Of a stretch of DNA of 46,617 nt, positions 34,156 to 45,337 are shown piece by piece. The position numbers were made by a program, and so were the translations under genes. Position 1 is the first letter of the stretch, and each line of letters starts with the position of its first letter. Source of the DNA: Schoenoplectus triqueter. Taxonomy: Eukaryota; Streptophyta; Magnoliopsida; Poales; Cyperaceae. The notes beneath the pieces are model-generated. The model saw nothing but the letters and a program-made list of their open reading frames with translations. It was not told where the DNA came from and searched no databases. Where the stretch lies: positions 1-46,617 of the forward strand of contig CAXKVV010001266.1 of assembly GCA_964058805.1 (NCBI GenBank), in the 5' to 3' direction.

Positions 34156-35383
34156 GAATTAATGACAGTCAAATTACACTAAAATTGAAAAAAAAAATTA
34201 CAAGTTTAAATATTTAGTTATAAAATAATTTATTTAAATTTTTTTATAAATTTATATGAAGTTGATTGTCAAAATTATTAAAAAAAACTGTCACAAAATA
34301 GTTCTAATTCGGAGAATTATCAGCACAACAAAATTCATAAAAAAAAACTTGAACCTTGATTGAAAATGGGCCCTTTTACAGCTTGTATGGTGTATCCAAC
34401 AGATTGGGATCAACAAAACCAAAATGAGGCTCGTCCATACAATAAATTAAAGGATATCACATTTCGGATTAATTTTGATGTTACTGGGCCATGAATCAGG
34501 TTACAGGAGATTGAATCAATTGAATAGGGAACGGGACACATTAAGCCCACCAAAGACAAATATGCAATGATATATCGTCAATGGGGTTGTATAATGTATA
34601 TATTCTCAACATATATCAACGAGGTGCAACGGTATATTTATATCTATTATAAAGAACTTATATATTGAATATGTCCAGTGATGTTTAATATTTCTGTCTT
34701 TTCTTAATGATCGAAATATTTCTAATCGAACGGTGCAGATTAATATTTTTAAAAACTAACAATTTAGATTTTAACAAGTATCATTTTTTTCTCTTCATTT
34801 TATTTTTTATTTTCACTATGCATTAATTGGATATCTAAAAAACCATCAAATAAGTTAATAATCAATTATTTTAAGTTTTTTAAAAAGAAAATTATATACA
34901 ATACAACTTTATTTAAAAAGAAAAGTATTATATTTTATAAATATTTTTTTATTAAATAATGAATTAATTTTATTTACAAATTTAATAATCTTTGTAGTTG
35001 ATTTAGATGTAAACTATATATAAATAAAATATATTATTTATTTATAATTAAACACATACAAGTATTTTTAAAAGTAAAAGAGTTCTGCAAAACAAATGAG
35101 TTTCTTTCTAGTGTATACTATCTATAATATATTATAAAGAGTGTATGAACTGGATTTGTCAATTAATATTATTAGATAATATATAATGAATAAAATATCC
35201 ATATTTTAATTTACAATTGAGATTAATTAATTTTATAAAAGGAATGATTCAAATTTCAGTTAAACTCATTTTCATCTCCATTTCATTTGTTATTTTTTTA
35301 CCATACATTTATAAGAGTCTAAAAAAAATTATATATCAAATAAATTAAATATCAACTATTAATAAATTTTATTATAAAAAATA
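33136..35383. other. Intergenic, repeat relics only
   Basis: This is very AT-rich DNA. Fragments near 33435-33520 and 34160-34300 resemble arms of the Mutator-like fold-back family without ends. A (TA)n tract occupies about 34107-34153. No gene is supported. Confidence 0.4.
34107..34153. repeat. (TA)n microsatellite
   Basis: This is a pure AT/TA dinucleotide run. Confidence 0.9.
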
Positions 35384-35497
35384 CACATCATCAGATACAA
35401 ACCCGATAGCACGACAGGTGTCACGTACAATCTTCTCATAGTCAACATTGGCCTTGGCAGTGATCTCACCAAAACCATGACCATGTTAGTCTTGGCG
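35384..35497 (-). pseudogene. Fragment of S-adenosylmethionine synthetase gene
   Basis: Read on the - strand, this stretch encodes KTNMVMV, then (after a one-base shift) [19 protein letters not shown] and [10 protein letters not shown]. This is the strongly conserved segment near residues 45-80 of plant methionine adenosyltransferases, which make S-adenosylmethionine from methionine and ATP. One base is missing in the MVMVFGE region, so the frame is broken. Nothing of the gene continues on either side. It is a fragment of about 114 bp, most likely a truncated retrocopy or a piece carried in by a transposon. Confidence 0.8.
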
Positions 35498-35901
35498 ATT
35501 CGATTTGGATCAAAAAAATTAAATTCATATCCAATCTATTTATTTTCGAGTTATGTCGGATCGGATCGATAATTGGTATTAGATGGGAGTCTGTATCAGA
35601 TAAATATCTGATACGCGTGAGGCTTCATAAATAGAGTACGGGAGTAGCACAAGTTTCTATACTGTCTCGGTCATAATTATTACTTTTTTTTGTCATCCCC
35701 GATCATGAGGTCTATTATATTCCGACTAGATTGGTAGGAAAATCGCCTTATTTCTTCCAAAAACGGAAAAGAAAGAAACAACTATATATGCCAATCTATA
35801 TTTCTACTTATGAACAATGCATGACACCGAGCTAAAATACTGGTACAGATTGATATTCTAAGTCATACCAAAAATACAAAAGGAGGTAGAAATCGACTGA
35901 G
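35498..35901. other. Intergenic, nothing recognised
   Basis: This is a mixed sequence with a 'TCGGATCGGATCGATA' stretch, possibly a transposon relic. It holds no gene. Confidence 0.35.
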
Positions 35902-36047
35902 GTTGTTATAAAAGCAAGTGATAAAAAAATAATTTAAATGAATCAAGTATATCTAAAAAAATTATTTTGGATATGTTGTTATAAAAGCAAGTGATAAAAA
36001 AATAATTTAAATGAATCAAGTATATCTAAAAAAATTATTTTGGATAT
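35902..36047. repeat. Perfect 73-bp tandem duplication
   Basis: The unit starting GTTGTTATAAAAGCAAGTG and ending TTATTTTGGATAT is present at 35902-35974 and again at 35975-36047, apparently without any difference, so it is very recent. Confidence 0.9.
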
Positions 36048-36219
36048 GAGTATTTGAAAGATGATGATTCAAATATCAAAATCATGATCCAGGAGAATAT
36101 AACAATAGAATTATAAACTTTAGATTTTTAAATTTTCATTTTTAAATTTTAGGATTTAGAATTCAGGATTTAAAATTTTAGAATTTAAGAGATGATTTAT
36201 AATAGATTTACTATAATTA

Positions 36220-36400
36220 TTGTTATTAAGACTATTATTACTTTTATTATGTTATTATTATTATTATTATTATTATTACATTACTATTACTATTACTATT
36301 ATTATTATTATTATTATCATCATTATCTTTATCATTATCATTATTCTCATCATCATTACTATCAGTATTATTATCATTCTTACTATCATTATTTTTTTAT
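36220..36400. repeat. ATT/ATC-rich trinucleotide repeat
   Basis: This is imperfect TTA/TTC/TCA trinucleotide repetition. Overlapping Tyr- or Ile-rich open frames here are repeat artefacts. Confidence 0.8.
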
Positions 36401-38369
36401 ATTTGAGATCTATGATCTCTATAATTTTCGGATTAAATTTTATTTTTGGTGTAGCCCAATTTATTTCGGGTCAAAGACTTTGTTGTTGTTATTATACTAA
36501 ATAATCAGGGATGAAAATGAAGAATTATTTTCTTAAACTAAAAATGTAGGTTTTACAAATATAACTCTCTTTTATGACAAAATTATTTATATTTTCCATG
36601 TGAATCCATCCACAATTGTAAGTAAATGAAACACTTATAGATTAAGATTTGAAAAAAAAAGTAGTCGATATTAATATAGAGTATATTTGGCACTCAATGG
36701 AATAACAAAAACTTAGAATAGAATTGCTATTCCGACGAATTAATTTGTCAAATGAATTTTAAACTAAGTAGAAGAGAGCGGAATAGTGCTAATCTGATAT
36801 ACCGAGTTATAGATTGTATACCTGATTAGCTCTCGTCGGAATAGTGATTATTATTTGATTATATTATATTAATTATTGTTTGCCCCTGAAAAATTTGAGG
36901 AATTAAAAAGCAACTTGGGAAAAAAGATTCAAAAATTTAAGGAGAAATTTTAAAAACCCCCGAAGAGGCTTAATTCAAATCCAGAAGCACTATGGAAAAA
37001 GAAGAATTCATATAAATGCTCAAAATTTAAAATTCTTAAGAAAAAAATTAAATATCGAAGCTCTATAAATTCAAATCGAAATCTCTTCGAAATCTAAAAT
37101 CTCAAAACTCAAATTTTATAGCAAAATCAAATTCTCCATAAAATTTTGATATTTTTCATATATTACTTGATATTTTTGGAGTTTCGAAAGTAAAAAAATT
37201 CTAAATTATCGATTAATATAATAAAAAATTAATTGATCAAGCGTTAAAAATTAATTGATGATTGACCAAGGGGACAAATGATAAATAAAAATTATCATAA
37301 ATTTTTTTATATTAAAAAGAATTTTTGAGAAAATTTTGGTGTAATTTGGAAAAAGGGATCTTTGAGAAACAATTTAAAAGAAAAGGAGAAATAAAAAAAT
37401 CATCAAATGGATGGCTCCAATTAAAAAACAAAATGGAGATGGGCTAAATTCAAAAATTCTCATTGCTACAGTACCCCCGAGCTTCACAATTTTTCAAAAC
37501 CGAAAATGGAGCATATGGTCCCGTGCGACGAAAACTCATATATTATATACCGTTGGAAAGAGCACGGAAAGGATAACACAATGAGATAAAAAACTTGCAA
37601 AATGGTTGAGCGGTTTGGGAGAAAACTAAAGGTAAAGTTTTCGATCTAAAAATGAAATCTAGCAATCCGAGCCATGATTGATCAAATTTACATTTCAAAC
37701 ACCTTCTCCATGGTCACAAGAGATTGTTTGAGGGATTGATTGAATTTCATAAGCTTTAAATTGGTGATACCACGAACTCGCAAATCGGGTGAAAAACCGA
37801 GTTAGTCAAATTCTATACCGGAGCATTCTATTGATTGAATAAACATTGTAGATAAATTCCTGTGATCAATTAGATGCTAATCAAGCCTTCAAACATAAGA
37901 AATGGTGAAAAAAATGAAGGAGAACTACTATGAGGCTTGAAATCGGATTTGAAGGCAAAAACGGGTCTCAGGTGCATAATTTGGATTCGGCAAGGTCTAA
38001 AATTCAAGAAGGGAGTGGCAAGGACGTGTTTGAAGTTCTAGAACCTTCTAAAAGTCCTTAGAATCATCTGATGACCAAGTGGTGGTTAGAAATGATAAAT
38101 TTATAAATATTCAGCAAACGTAACAAACTTCACTTGTGCCCCACTTGTGCTCTGATGCGTTGCATTCATATGCACTTATTTGCCCCGATATGTACTCATA
38201 TTCATCTTAAAATCATCATTTTAGTTGCATTTAGGCTTTTTCTCTGCCTTGTTCTTGTTTACTGCTCTACTTTGGTCTTATTTCAGGTACATGAAGCATA
38301 TGAAGCAGTTGGGACCATCACGAGCACATCAGGAGCTCCATTTTGAGACGTTTACCTTTCTGCACCTTC

Positions 38370-38447
38370 CTTGCGGGCCGCAAGACATTTCTTGCTACCC
38401 GCAAGACTTTCCTTGCGACCCGCAAGTCTCTCCTTGCTACCCGCAAG
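38370..38447. repeat. Four 15-bp palindromes at exact 21-bp spacing
   Basis: CTTGCGGGCCGCAAG (38370-38384, a perfect palindrome) is followed by CTTGCTACCCGCAAG (38391), CTTGCGACCCGCAAG (38412) and CTTGCTACCCGCAAG (38433). Each starts 21 bp after the last, with 6-bp spacers. The later copies keep the CTTGC...GCAAG arms and vary only in the centre. Two more perfect copies lie at 39154-39189 in the same LTR. Confidence 0.9.
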
Positions 38448-39153
38448 TCCAGATTTGGAAACTCCTGACTTTTCTCTCGCGTTTTGAGCTATTTATAGCG
38501 ATTTTTTTGGAGGTTCTAGGGTTCAGCCGTCTAGATCTGACACAGAAGAAGAGGACCTGACCCTTGCTTGGTGTCTCCCTTCACGGATTTCGAGAGATAT
38601 TGCGACGAGAAGACCACCTGCAAGGGCAGATTTCTGATTTTGGGTTTTTCTGGTTCTTTTGACCATGAACTCATTCTTTTACCCTCTTTTCTTGTTGTTT
38701 GCTACTATGTGTGAGTAGTAAACTATATCTTAGGGTTAGGGAACAGATTGCTTGTCATGGATGTTGATTATAATTGATATTTGGTTGTGATTTTTATATT
38801 GGATTGATTTTATTCTCATCTTTTTCTATTGAAACTTATTTATTGCTTGGTAAGCCCGTGGATAAGGCCAAATCCAGTGTGGCATGAGTTATCAAATGAT
38901 TTGCAACTGATTAGGAACTGTCTTGGTTGATTTGAAATCCGAAAATACCCGAGAGGGACATTTCGTGTTTAATCGAGAGGTTAAACAAACCGATAGAACG
39001 AATCCAATTAAAATTAGGTATAAGAGATTATCCTAAGGGTTTACAACTGTTAGCAAGTGTGTAATTACCAACAAACGAGAGTTGAGATTATTAGAATAAC
39101 GAACTGATAGTTAAGAACCAATTACGACTGAGAACCATTCTCTGCGACTGTTG

Positions 39154-39189
39154 CTTGCGGGCCGCAAGTGAGAGCTTGCGGGCCGCAAG
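39154..39189. repeat. Two further CTTGCGGGCCGCAAG palindromes, 21 bp apart
   Basis: Perfect palindromes at 39154-39168 and 39175-39189 keep the 21-bp period of the cluster at 38370-38447, about 700 bp away in the same solo LTR. Confidence 0.9.
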
Positions 39190-40544
39190 AAACCATTCCA
39201 GTGACAGCAATTTCTCGAAACCCTGAGATCTTATCATTGATTAATTTAAACACCTGTTCACTTTGTTATCTTTATTTGCTTACTACCTGTTAGTGTTAAT
39301 TGCGTAGTTTAATTAAAACTTTATAAAATCCCCCCTTTTTTATACAAAAATACCAAAAAGACCTACCTTAGGATCTGAATTGAACTGAGTCTGGTTTAGA
39401 GTTTACTTCCGTCCCTGTGGATTCGATACCTGAACTTACTCAACGAAGTCGTACGCTTGCGATTAGTGGAGCATTTTCTAGGTTTAAAAGCCTATACGTA
39501 TTCGTACCATCATGCTCTCAGTTGTTAAAGAACATTTAAAACACTTAGAAATGGTCTAATACACCACAAAATATTCAGAAGAGTATAAAAAGATGAATGA
39601 AGGGAGTTGGTGCATAAATTGGTCAAAAAAAAGTCAAATCGATCTCATACACCCATCTACTACCCCTAGGCTTATTTAAACTCATCTCCTCCTTCAAACA
39701 CAAGACATAAACCATCCCAAGCTGAATGCTAATCCAAAACGCTGCCAAAACCAATTGAAACTCAAATTAGATACAAAATAAGATCCAATCTTTGAGTTGA
39801 GATCAAAATCAAGCCCAAAAATACAAGATTCAATCAATTTCTCTTCTACTCAAGCTACAAGTTAGATCTAGGTAGGCATATATCTTGTAAATATAGATAT
39901 CAAGAGTGTATGGAGCTTGTAATTTTGATTCGTGCAATAAAGATGAAAATTTTCATGTGCAATATCGATTTTTCTTCTTTTTCTTGATGTTCTTATGTTG
40001 TAATTCAATCTTTTTCATTTTTTTTTCTTTTTTTTTGCTCAAATTTGCATACAAACATAATTTAATATTAAATTGAGGCTAAATGATGCATTTAAACTGT
40101 TTAAGATTAATGAATCCCTTATAAACGCAAAATCAGCCCTAAAATGACTTTAAATGTAATAAAAAATGGGATGAGATCTACTCTAAATCTTATTAAACTT
40201 TCAGATTTTGTAGAAATAAGTCATATGAATCTATAAAAACTCATTTTATATTTTTTTTGATTTTTCTGTAAAAAGTTATAGCCTTTTTAAATCTGAAAAA
40301 CAACAAATATCGGTACAACATTTTCCTCTTTTGACTCTGATCTGATTTGAAAATAAAAAATTATATCTCTGCCACTCTGATTTAATTAACATTTTGTAAG
40401 CATTTAGATCTAGTTATAATGCATCTCTCTGTAAATTATCATAATTTTTGGAGTTTCGTTCGATTTTATATGCATTTATGAATCTTCAGCTAGTAGATTA
40501 TAATAATCTGGTTCATAATAAAATAAAAATAACTCTATAAACTC

Positions 40545-40780
40545 TTGTGCCAGCTGAGTTCAATCGTGAACCCATGGTTTTAAAGAGTCATAAGGCATGT
40601 GTCGGCTAGTACAAAGTCGTGAGCCCTTACCTTCACCTAAAATACAAAATAATCTTTATAATTAACATACCTCGTCTAAATTTTGTGCCGACTAGTACAA
40701 AGTCGTGAGCCCTTGATTTTGAAGAGTTGTAAGGCTTATGCCGGCTAGTACAAAGTCGTGAGCTCTTGACATCAAGAGAA
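40545..40780. repeat. Imperfect repeats of 'CGGCTAGTACAAAGTCGTGAG'
   Basis: The block GGCTAGTACAAAGTCGTGAG recurs near 40601, 40689 (with GACTAG) and 40743. A more diverged copy near 40548 reads AGCTGAGTTCAATCGTGAAC. 'GAAGAGTTGTAAGGC'-type spacers alternate with it. It lies within the LTR-type insertion. Confidence 0.7.
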
Positions 40781-41109
40781 ATCAATAACTAAAATAGTTT
40801 AAATTCGAAAGTTAATTTTTTTTCTAAAAATAAAAAATATATTTACAGCTTTTTTTTCTTAATTTTATTTGAAACTTCTTTCCCAAACAGCCTAAAAAGT
40901 GCTTTAAAATGATTTCAAATAAGAAAGTTTTCAACATAAAAATTGTTCAACATTAGAAAGTTTTCAGCATTAAAATTATTTCATATAGAATCATTATCTC
41001 GTCCAAAAGGTTTCTTAAACATATCTTTTGAAAATACCCAAAATATCCTCAGCTATCCAGTTTAGTCCTTTATCAGAAAAGAATTAAAAAACTGTACCGA
41101 TCCGTGAAT

Positions 41110-41110
<1 letters not shown>

Positions 41111-41141
<31 letters not shown>
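41111..41141. repeat. (TA)n microsatellite
   Basis: This is a pure AT dinucleotide run inside the LTR-type insertion. Confidence 0.9.
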
Positions 41142-41146
<5 letters not shown>

Positions 41147-42502
41147 TTATATTCATAAAATAAATATCAATAGAAGTTTGTACATAAATTTTCATGCAAA
41201 AATATACTGTAAATACCTTTCAAATAAGCAAAACAATATTGGCAGCTCGTGATTTTCAAAAGTGTCCTCTGCTGGTATTTTGTTCAAAACAACACTTTAA
41301 AGTGCTTAAAATGAAAAGTGTCCAACATAAAAATTATTCGTAACATCTCATTTGATTTTTCTGTTAAATAAAATCAGTATGTTATTAACTCATTTTACTC
41401 TAAAAAAATAGTATTATATGCTGAAGTCTTCGTAAGTTTTCAGATTTGTCCGTTGCTGATATTCCTCCTAAAATAATATTTTAGAGGATTCAAATAAAAA
41501 AATATTCAAAATAAAAATTATTCATAACTTTGTCATTAATATTTTTATCAAATAAAATTAGTATGTTACTAATATATTTTCTCAAAAATAAAAAAACTAT
41601 CCCTGACTGATCGTATTTTCTTTGCCTTTGAAAATAAAAAAATATTAAAATGCATTCATTGAAAATAAAAATGAAAGAATAAATAATAAAAATAAAATAA
41701 ATAAAAAATATAATATTTATACATTAAATAAAATTCTAAATTAAATAATTTCAAATAAAAATAATGAAAATTAAATAAAAATAATGATAATAAAAAAATA
41801 ATAAATATAACTCTTATGCGAAATTAAATAAATTTCAAATAAAAAATAAATTAAATAAATCAATACACAAATAAAAAAATAAATGACTTTACCCTTCTAA
41901 TCAAATATAAAAATTTAATTTTAAAATTAAACCAACTTAAAATAAAAAAATAAAAATAAAATAAATAAAAATTAAAGAAATAAAATTAAATCTTTAAAAT
42001 TAAATAAATTTAAATACAAATAAAAAAACACAAGTAAAAGAAGTAATAATAAGAAAGTAAATGACTTGATTTTTCTTATCAAATAAAAAAAATTAATTTT
42101 AAAATTAAATCAACTTTCACTTAAAATCAAAATAAAATAAGAAGAAAGTAACTCTCAATCTTCAAAATTGAATAAATTCAAATATCAATAAATAAAGGAA
42201 AGGACAATTTAATTAACAAAAAAAATAAAGATTGTATTTTTCTTATCAAATAAAAAAATTTAATTTCAAAATTAAATCAATCTTAATCTAAAATTAAAAT
42301 TAAAATTAAAATAAATAAATAAAAATTAGCACTCAACATTCAAACCTAAATAAATTCAAATAAAAAAAATCAAATATCAAATAAAAAAATACAAGTAAAA
42401 AAAGAAATAATAAAAAAAAATAAAAGAGTACATCATTCTATCAAATAAAATAAAAAATAATTTAAAATAAATCAAACTCAATCCGAAACAAAAAAATCAA
42501 TT

Positions 42503-43000
42503 CTTGATCTTGATATTTGAGTTGGTAAAGAGTCTTAACTCAATATCTCATATTTTTAAAATCATTCAAGTCTCTATATAGATCATCGAGACTTTGAATG
42601 CCTAGATTTATGAATTGACACAACGCTTCAGATTCATAGTTTAGAAGATCAGTAAATACCAAGAAAGGGGCCAAATCCTGTCTTTCTGATTCACTAAATC
42701 TTGATGTTGAGCGGGCAGAGTGCTTACGTTAACATCTTGTATCTTAGAAGATTCACCTTGATCTTGATATTTGAGTTGGTAAGGAGACTTAACTCAATAT
42801 CTCGTATCTCGGGAACCATTCAGTATCTCTATATGGATCATCGAGATATCTGAATGCCTAGGTCCATGAGCTGGCATAGCGCTTCATGTTCATGATCTAG
42901 AAGATCAATTAAAGACGATAAAAATCTTCTTTGTCTTTCAGATCATCAGTCCTTGATGTTGAGCTGGCATAACGCTTCAAGCTTCACATCTTGCGTATTG
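42503..43000. repeat. Diverged 254-bp tandem duplication
   Basis: 'CTTGATCTTGATATTTGAG' starts at 42503 and at 42757. Downstream blocks 'TTAACTCAATATCTC', 'GGATCATCGAGA', 'GAATGCCTAG' and 'CTTGATGTTGAGC' follow in the same order in both copies. Each unit also contains shorter echoes (GAGCTGGCATAGCGCTTCA-like), so the unit itself may have grown by duplication. Confidence 0.8.
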
Positions 43001-43011
43001 ATATTCATATG

Positions 43012-43098
43012 GTTTGAGCTGCCATTAATCGAGACTCATGGTCTGAGTTGCTATTAATCGAGACTCATGGACTGAACTGTCATTAATTGAGGTTCACA
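43012..43098. repeat. Three 29-bp tandem repeats
   Basis: Units start at 43012, 43041 and 43070 with the pattern GTYTGAGYTGCCATTAATCGA followed by GACTCATG. The third copy is more diverged. The array lies near the right end of the LTR-type insertion, upstream of a TATA-like site. Confidence 0.8.
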
Positions 43099-43724
43099 AG
43101 ATATAGACTACCTAAAAAAGTTCACATCTTATATGCCCTATTTCACATCGATCACTTAAAATTACTTAACTATTCTGTTTATTTTTTCTTTCGTAATCAA
43201 AGGTTTCTCAGGTTCAAACCCCAAGGTAATTAACAATGGGAGCTTACGCCTATTGGAATCTTAAAGACCCCACAATCTCTAAAAGCCTTTAAATATGCAT
43301 TTCAAATTCATATAAATATACCCCAATGCACACTTAGAGGGATCTCTGTGTTCTTCTTCCACAATTCATTGCCCCGAGCGGTGAGAGACGCGAAAAAGAG
43401 TTGCACAATTATATTATGATTATGATTATGATTATGATTATAGTTATGATTTATTAGTATTATATTATTATATTATATTATATTATAATTTATTATTATT
43501 TTAGAATTATATTATTATATTATGAATATAAATATGATTACTTTAGTATCATAATTGTTCATATTTTAACTATTCTGATTAATAATTATCAAACGATATT
43601 TTCGCTCTTCCTAATAGTTAAGAATACCACTCTTCTACAACTCTTTCAAAAAGACACTATTCTATCACTCTTTCAAAATTATCACTTTTCTAAAATTATT
43701 CTTTGATTTGCCAAAGAACCCATA

Positions 43725-44940
43725 ATGTTCAATTTATAATGTGACCGCACTGGTCAGACATTGTGGTTACCCGTTGTATTAAGTTTCAATTACTTCATAT
43801 ATATATTTTTTTAATCTGTAAACATTGTGTTTATTTAGAATTATGGACGTGGATGAGGGAGAATAATAATAATTTTGTTATATATTTGAAAACGAAGATA
43901 TATTTGTGAAACTTATTTTTTTTAAGAGTTAAATAAAGTTTCCGAAATAAAATCAGGAATGAGTCAGAAGACAGAAGTAAATAAATTGTTAATCTTAAAT
44001 TGTTTCTTTTAGAGAGAGGATCTTAAATTATTTTTGAATACTCGGCTTCCAGAGCCATGTAAAAAGTGAAGTAAATCCTACATTGATCGCAAAGGAGAAG
44101 ATTAAATCTCAAAAAATTGAAACAACAGTGGTAATGGCACAAGTACATTTCATTTTTTTGGTTCAGCACAAAAAGAAAAAGTACATTTCACCTTCCCCCG
44201 ATATAAAACACATTTTTACTGAACCTAGTAATGGGCATATTATATTGCATGAACTGCGGATAGATTGAAAGGTTGACCATAATTGATGAAAACCATAATC
44301 TTACTGCCGGACATGTTGTTAGTCGACACGTCTTCTCAAACAAAATAAATGAAACTTTATATGGAAACAAATATAATGCAAGCATATAGATGTGTCTATA
44401 AAAATTATACAAAAATAAATAAATATTATGAAGCATCTGTTCTTCCTATTCCTTCGCTTCTGAGTTGTGAATTATTTTTTGTTCACTTTTTTTGTCGGAG
44501 GGAAATGAAGGGCATCAGAGCCTCCAGTTATGAAACTGGAGAGGATGGAGGAGTGTTGTATTTTTCTTTTTCTTTTTTGAAAGAGGGAAGTTGTAGCCGT
44601 GGAGTCCAGAAGGGAGAGATGTACGGAAGTATTGGTAAGGAAATAACTTTGGTCGGTGGATAGTACCATGCTTCCTCTCTTCCCAATGCATTCTTCAGAA
44701 AGGTATTATATTTATTCATTCATTATTTATTTATACCTGGAGCCTGGATGCAGAAAAAAACTGCGGTTCTGCAACTGATGGATTCTCCATAAAAGCGCAT
44801 ACAAAAATAATGCCTGCAAATACTGTGATTAATAAAGTAAGAAGAGGAGATTGGGAACTTGGGTAAATCGTCCCCTCAAAAAAAAAAAAAAAACGTTGTG
44901 TAAATCGTATTGGTCTTCAGAAATGGGGCAACCAATTTAT
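43725..44940. other. Intergenic, nothing recognised
   Basis: Open frames at 44083-44268 and 44349-44663 show no family motif. A poly-A run sits at about 44878-44892. No gene or RNA is supported. Confidence 0.4.
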
Positions 44941-44943
44941 TTC

Positions 44944-45269
44944 GGGTATGTGCACGACAACAGCGGAATAACTGTTGTTTTCAGAATAGGAATAGTAACG
45001 GTGCAATCAAATGCAAATTTATTATTTCGGAACAGTGAGAATAGTTATTATTCTGCTATTTCGAAAGGGAGAGAGAATAATTGTTGTTCTTCTCAACTCT
45101 CCGTTACTATTCTAAATAAACAATCCAAATAACATCCATACCATTCGGAATAGTATCACTCTTTTACTATCCTCGCGCTAACCGAAAAATCACTATTTTT
45201 CACTATTCTCACTTATTATTCTCAATTCCTCTATTCTTACTCTATTCTTTGCACAATCCAAACATACCC
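44944..45269. mobile_element. Tourist/PIF-like MITE, 3-bp TSD TTC
   Basis: The 326-bp element starts GGGTATGTGCACGACAACAG and ends CACAATCCAAACATACCC. GGGTATGT is perfectly inverted and further similarity is patchy. TTC flanks both sides (44941-44943, 45270-45272). The interior repeats 'GGAATAGTAACGG', 'CTATTCTCACTTATTATTCT' and related blocks. This is a different subfamily from the long ATT-core elements but has the same terminus type. Confidence 0.7.
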
Positions 45270-45337
45270 TTCTAGTCAAACAAAATATTTCTTCTTAGTT
45301 ACTTGTCAAGATATAAGTGCAAGTACTGTGATTAATA

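Larger units (their letters stand above)
38153..39512. mobile_element. Nested solo LTR, TSD TGCTC
   Basis: The 1360-bp element starts TGATGCGTTGCATTC and ends ATTCGTACCATCA, with TGATG/CATCA inverted ends. TGCTC flanks it exactly (38148-38152, 39513-39517). Internal features are 'CCCTGTGGATTCGATACC' near the 3' end, 'CCCGAGAGGGACA', and six 15-bp palindromes. An open frame (38225-38560) spans part of it and encodes a Pro/Cys/Gln heptapeptide repeat, but this looks like a by-product of the palindrome array rather than a gene. It is a probable Ty3/Gypsy LTR related to the one at 18951-20469. Confidence 0.85.
36877..43407. mobile_element. LTR-type insertion (giant solo LTR or non-autonomous element), TSD ATTAT
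   Basis: The insertion starts TGTTTGCCCCTG and ends GAGTTGCACA (TG...CA). It is flanked exactly by ATTAT (36872-36876, 43408-43412), which fits LTR-retrotransposon integration. It is 6531 bp, or about 5.17 kb without the nested solo LTR at 38153-39512. No gag, protease, reverse transcriptase or integrase peptide is visible, and I found no second LTR copy by eye. It may be a very long solo LTR, as in Tat/Ogre-type Gypsy elements, or a large non-autonomous derivative. TATA-like sites lie at about 39674 and 43310. The interval 41600-42480 is strongly A-rich on this strand. Confidence 0.75.
36679..43721 (+). mobile_element. Tourist/PIF-like element split by a 6.5-kb LTR-type insertion
   Basis: The left part, 36679-36876, starts GAGTATATTTGGCACTCAATG and carries the family blocks 'GCTATTCCGACGAATTA' and 'TAGCTCTCGTCGGAATAG'. 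The right part, 43413-43721, holds the ATT-rich remnant, 'AACTATTCTGATTAATAATT', 'CACTATTCTATCACTCTTT' and the terminus TTTGCCAAAGAACCC. ATA flanks both outer ends (36676-36678, 43722-43724), a 3-bp target duplication. Rejoined, the element would be about 510 bp, with a shorter core than the 1.2-kb copies. Confidence 0.8.

Noticed and set aside
38370..38447. CRISPR-like regularly spaced palindromes
   Set aside because: Spacers are only 6 bp and the sequence lies inside a plant LTR, so it is a tandem 21-bp repeat and not a CRISPR array.
38225..38560. 111-codon frame with a Pro/Cys/Gln heptapeptide repeat as a gene
   Set aside because: The repeat follows from the 21-bp palindrome lattice within a solo LTR. 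There is no other support for translation.
44349..44663. 104-codon + strand frame as a gene
   Set aside because: Overlapping frames on the other strand are equally open, composition is unremarkable and no motif is recognisable.
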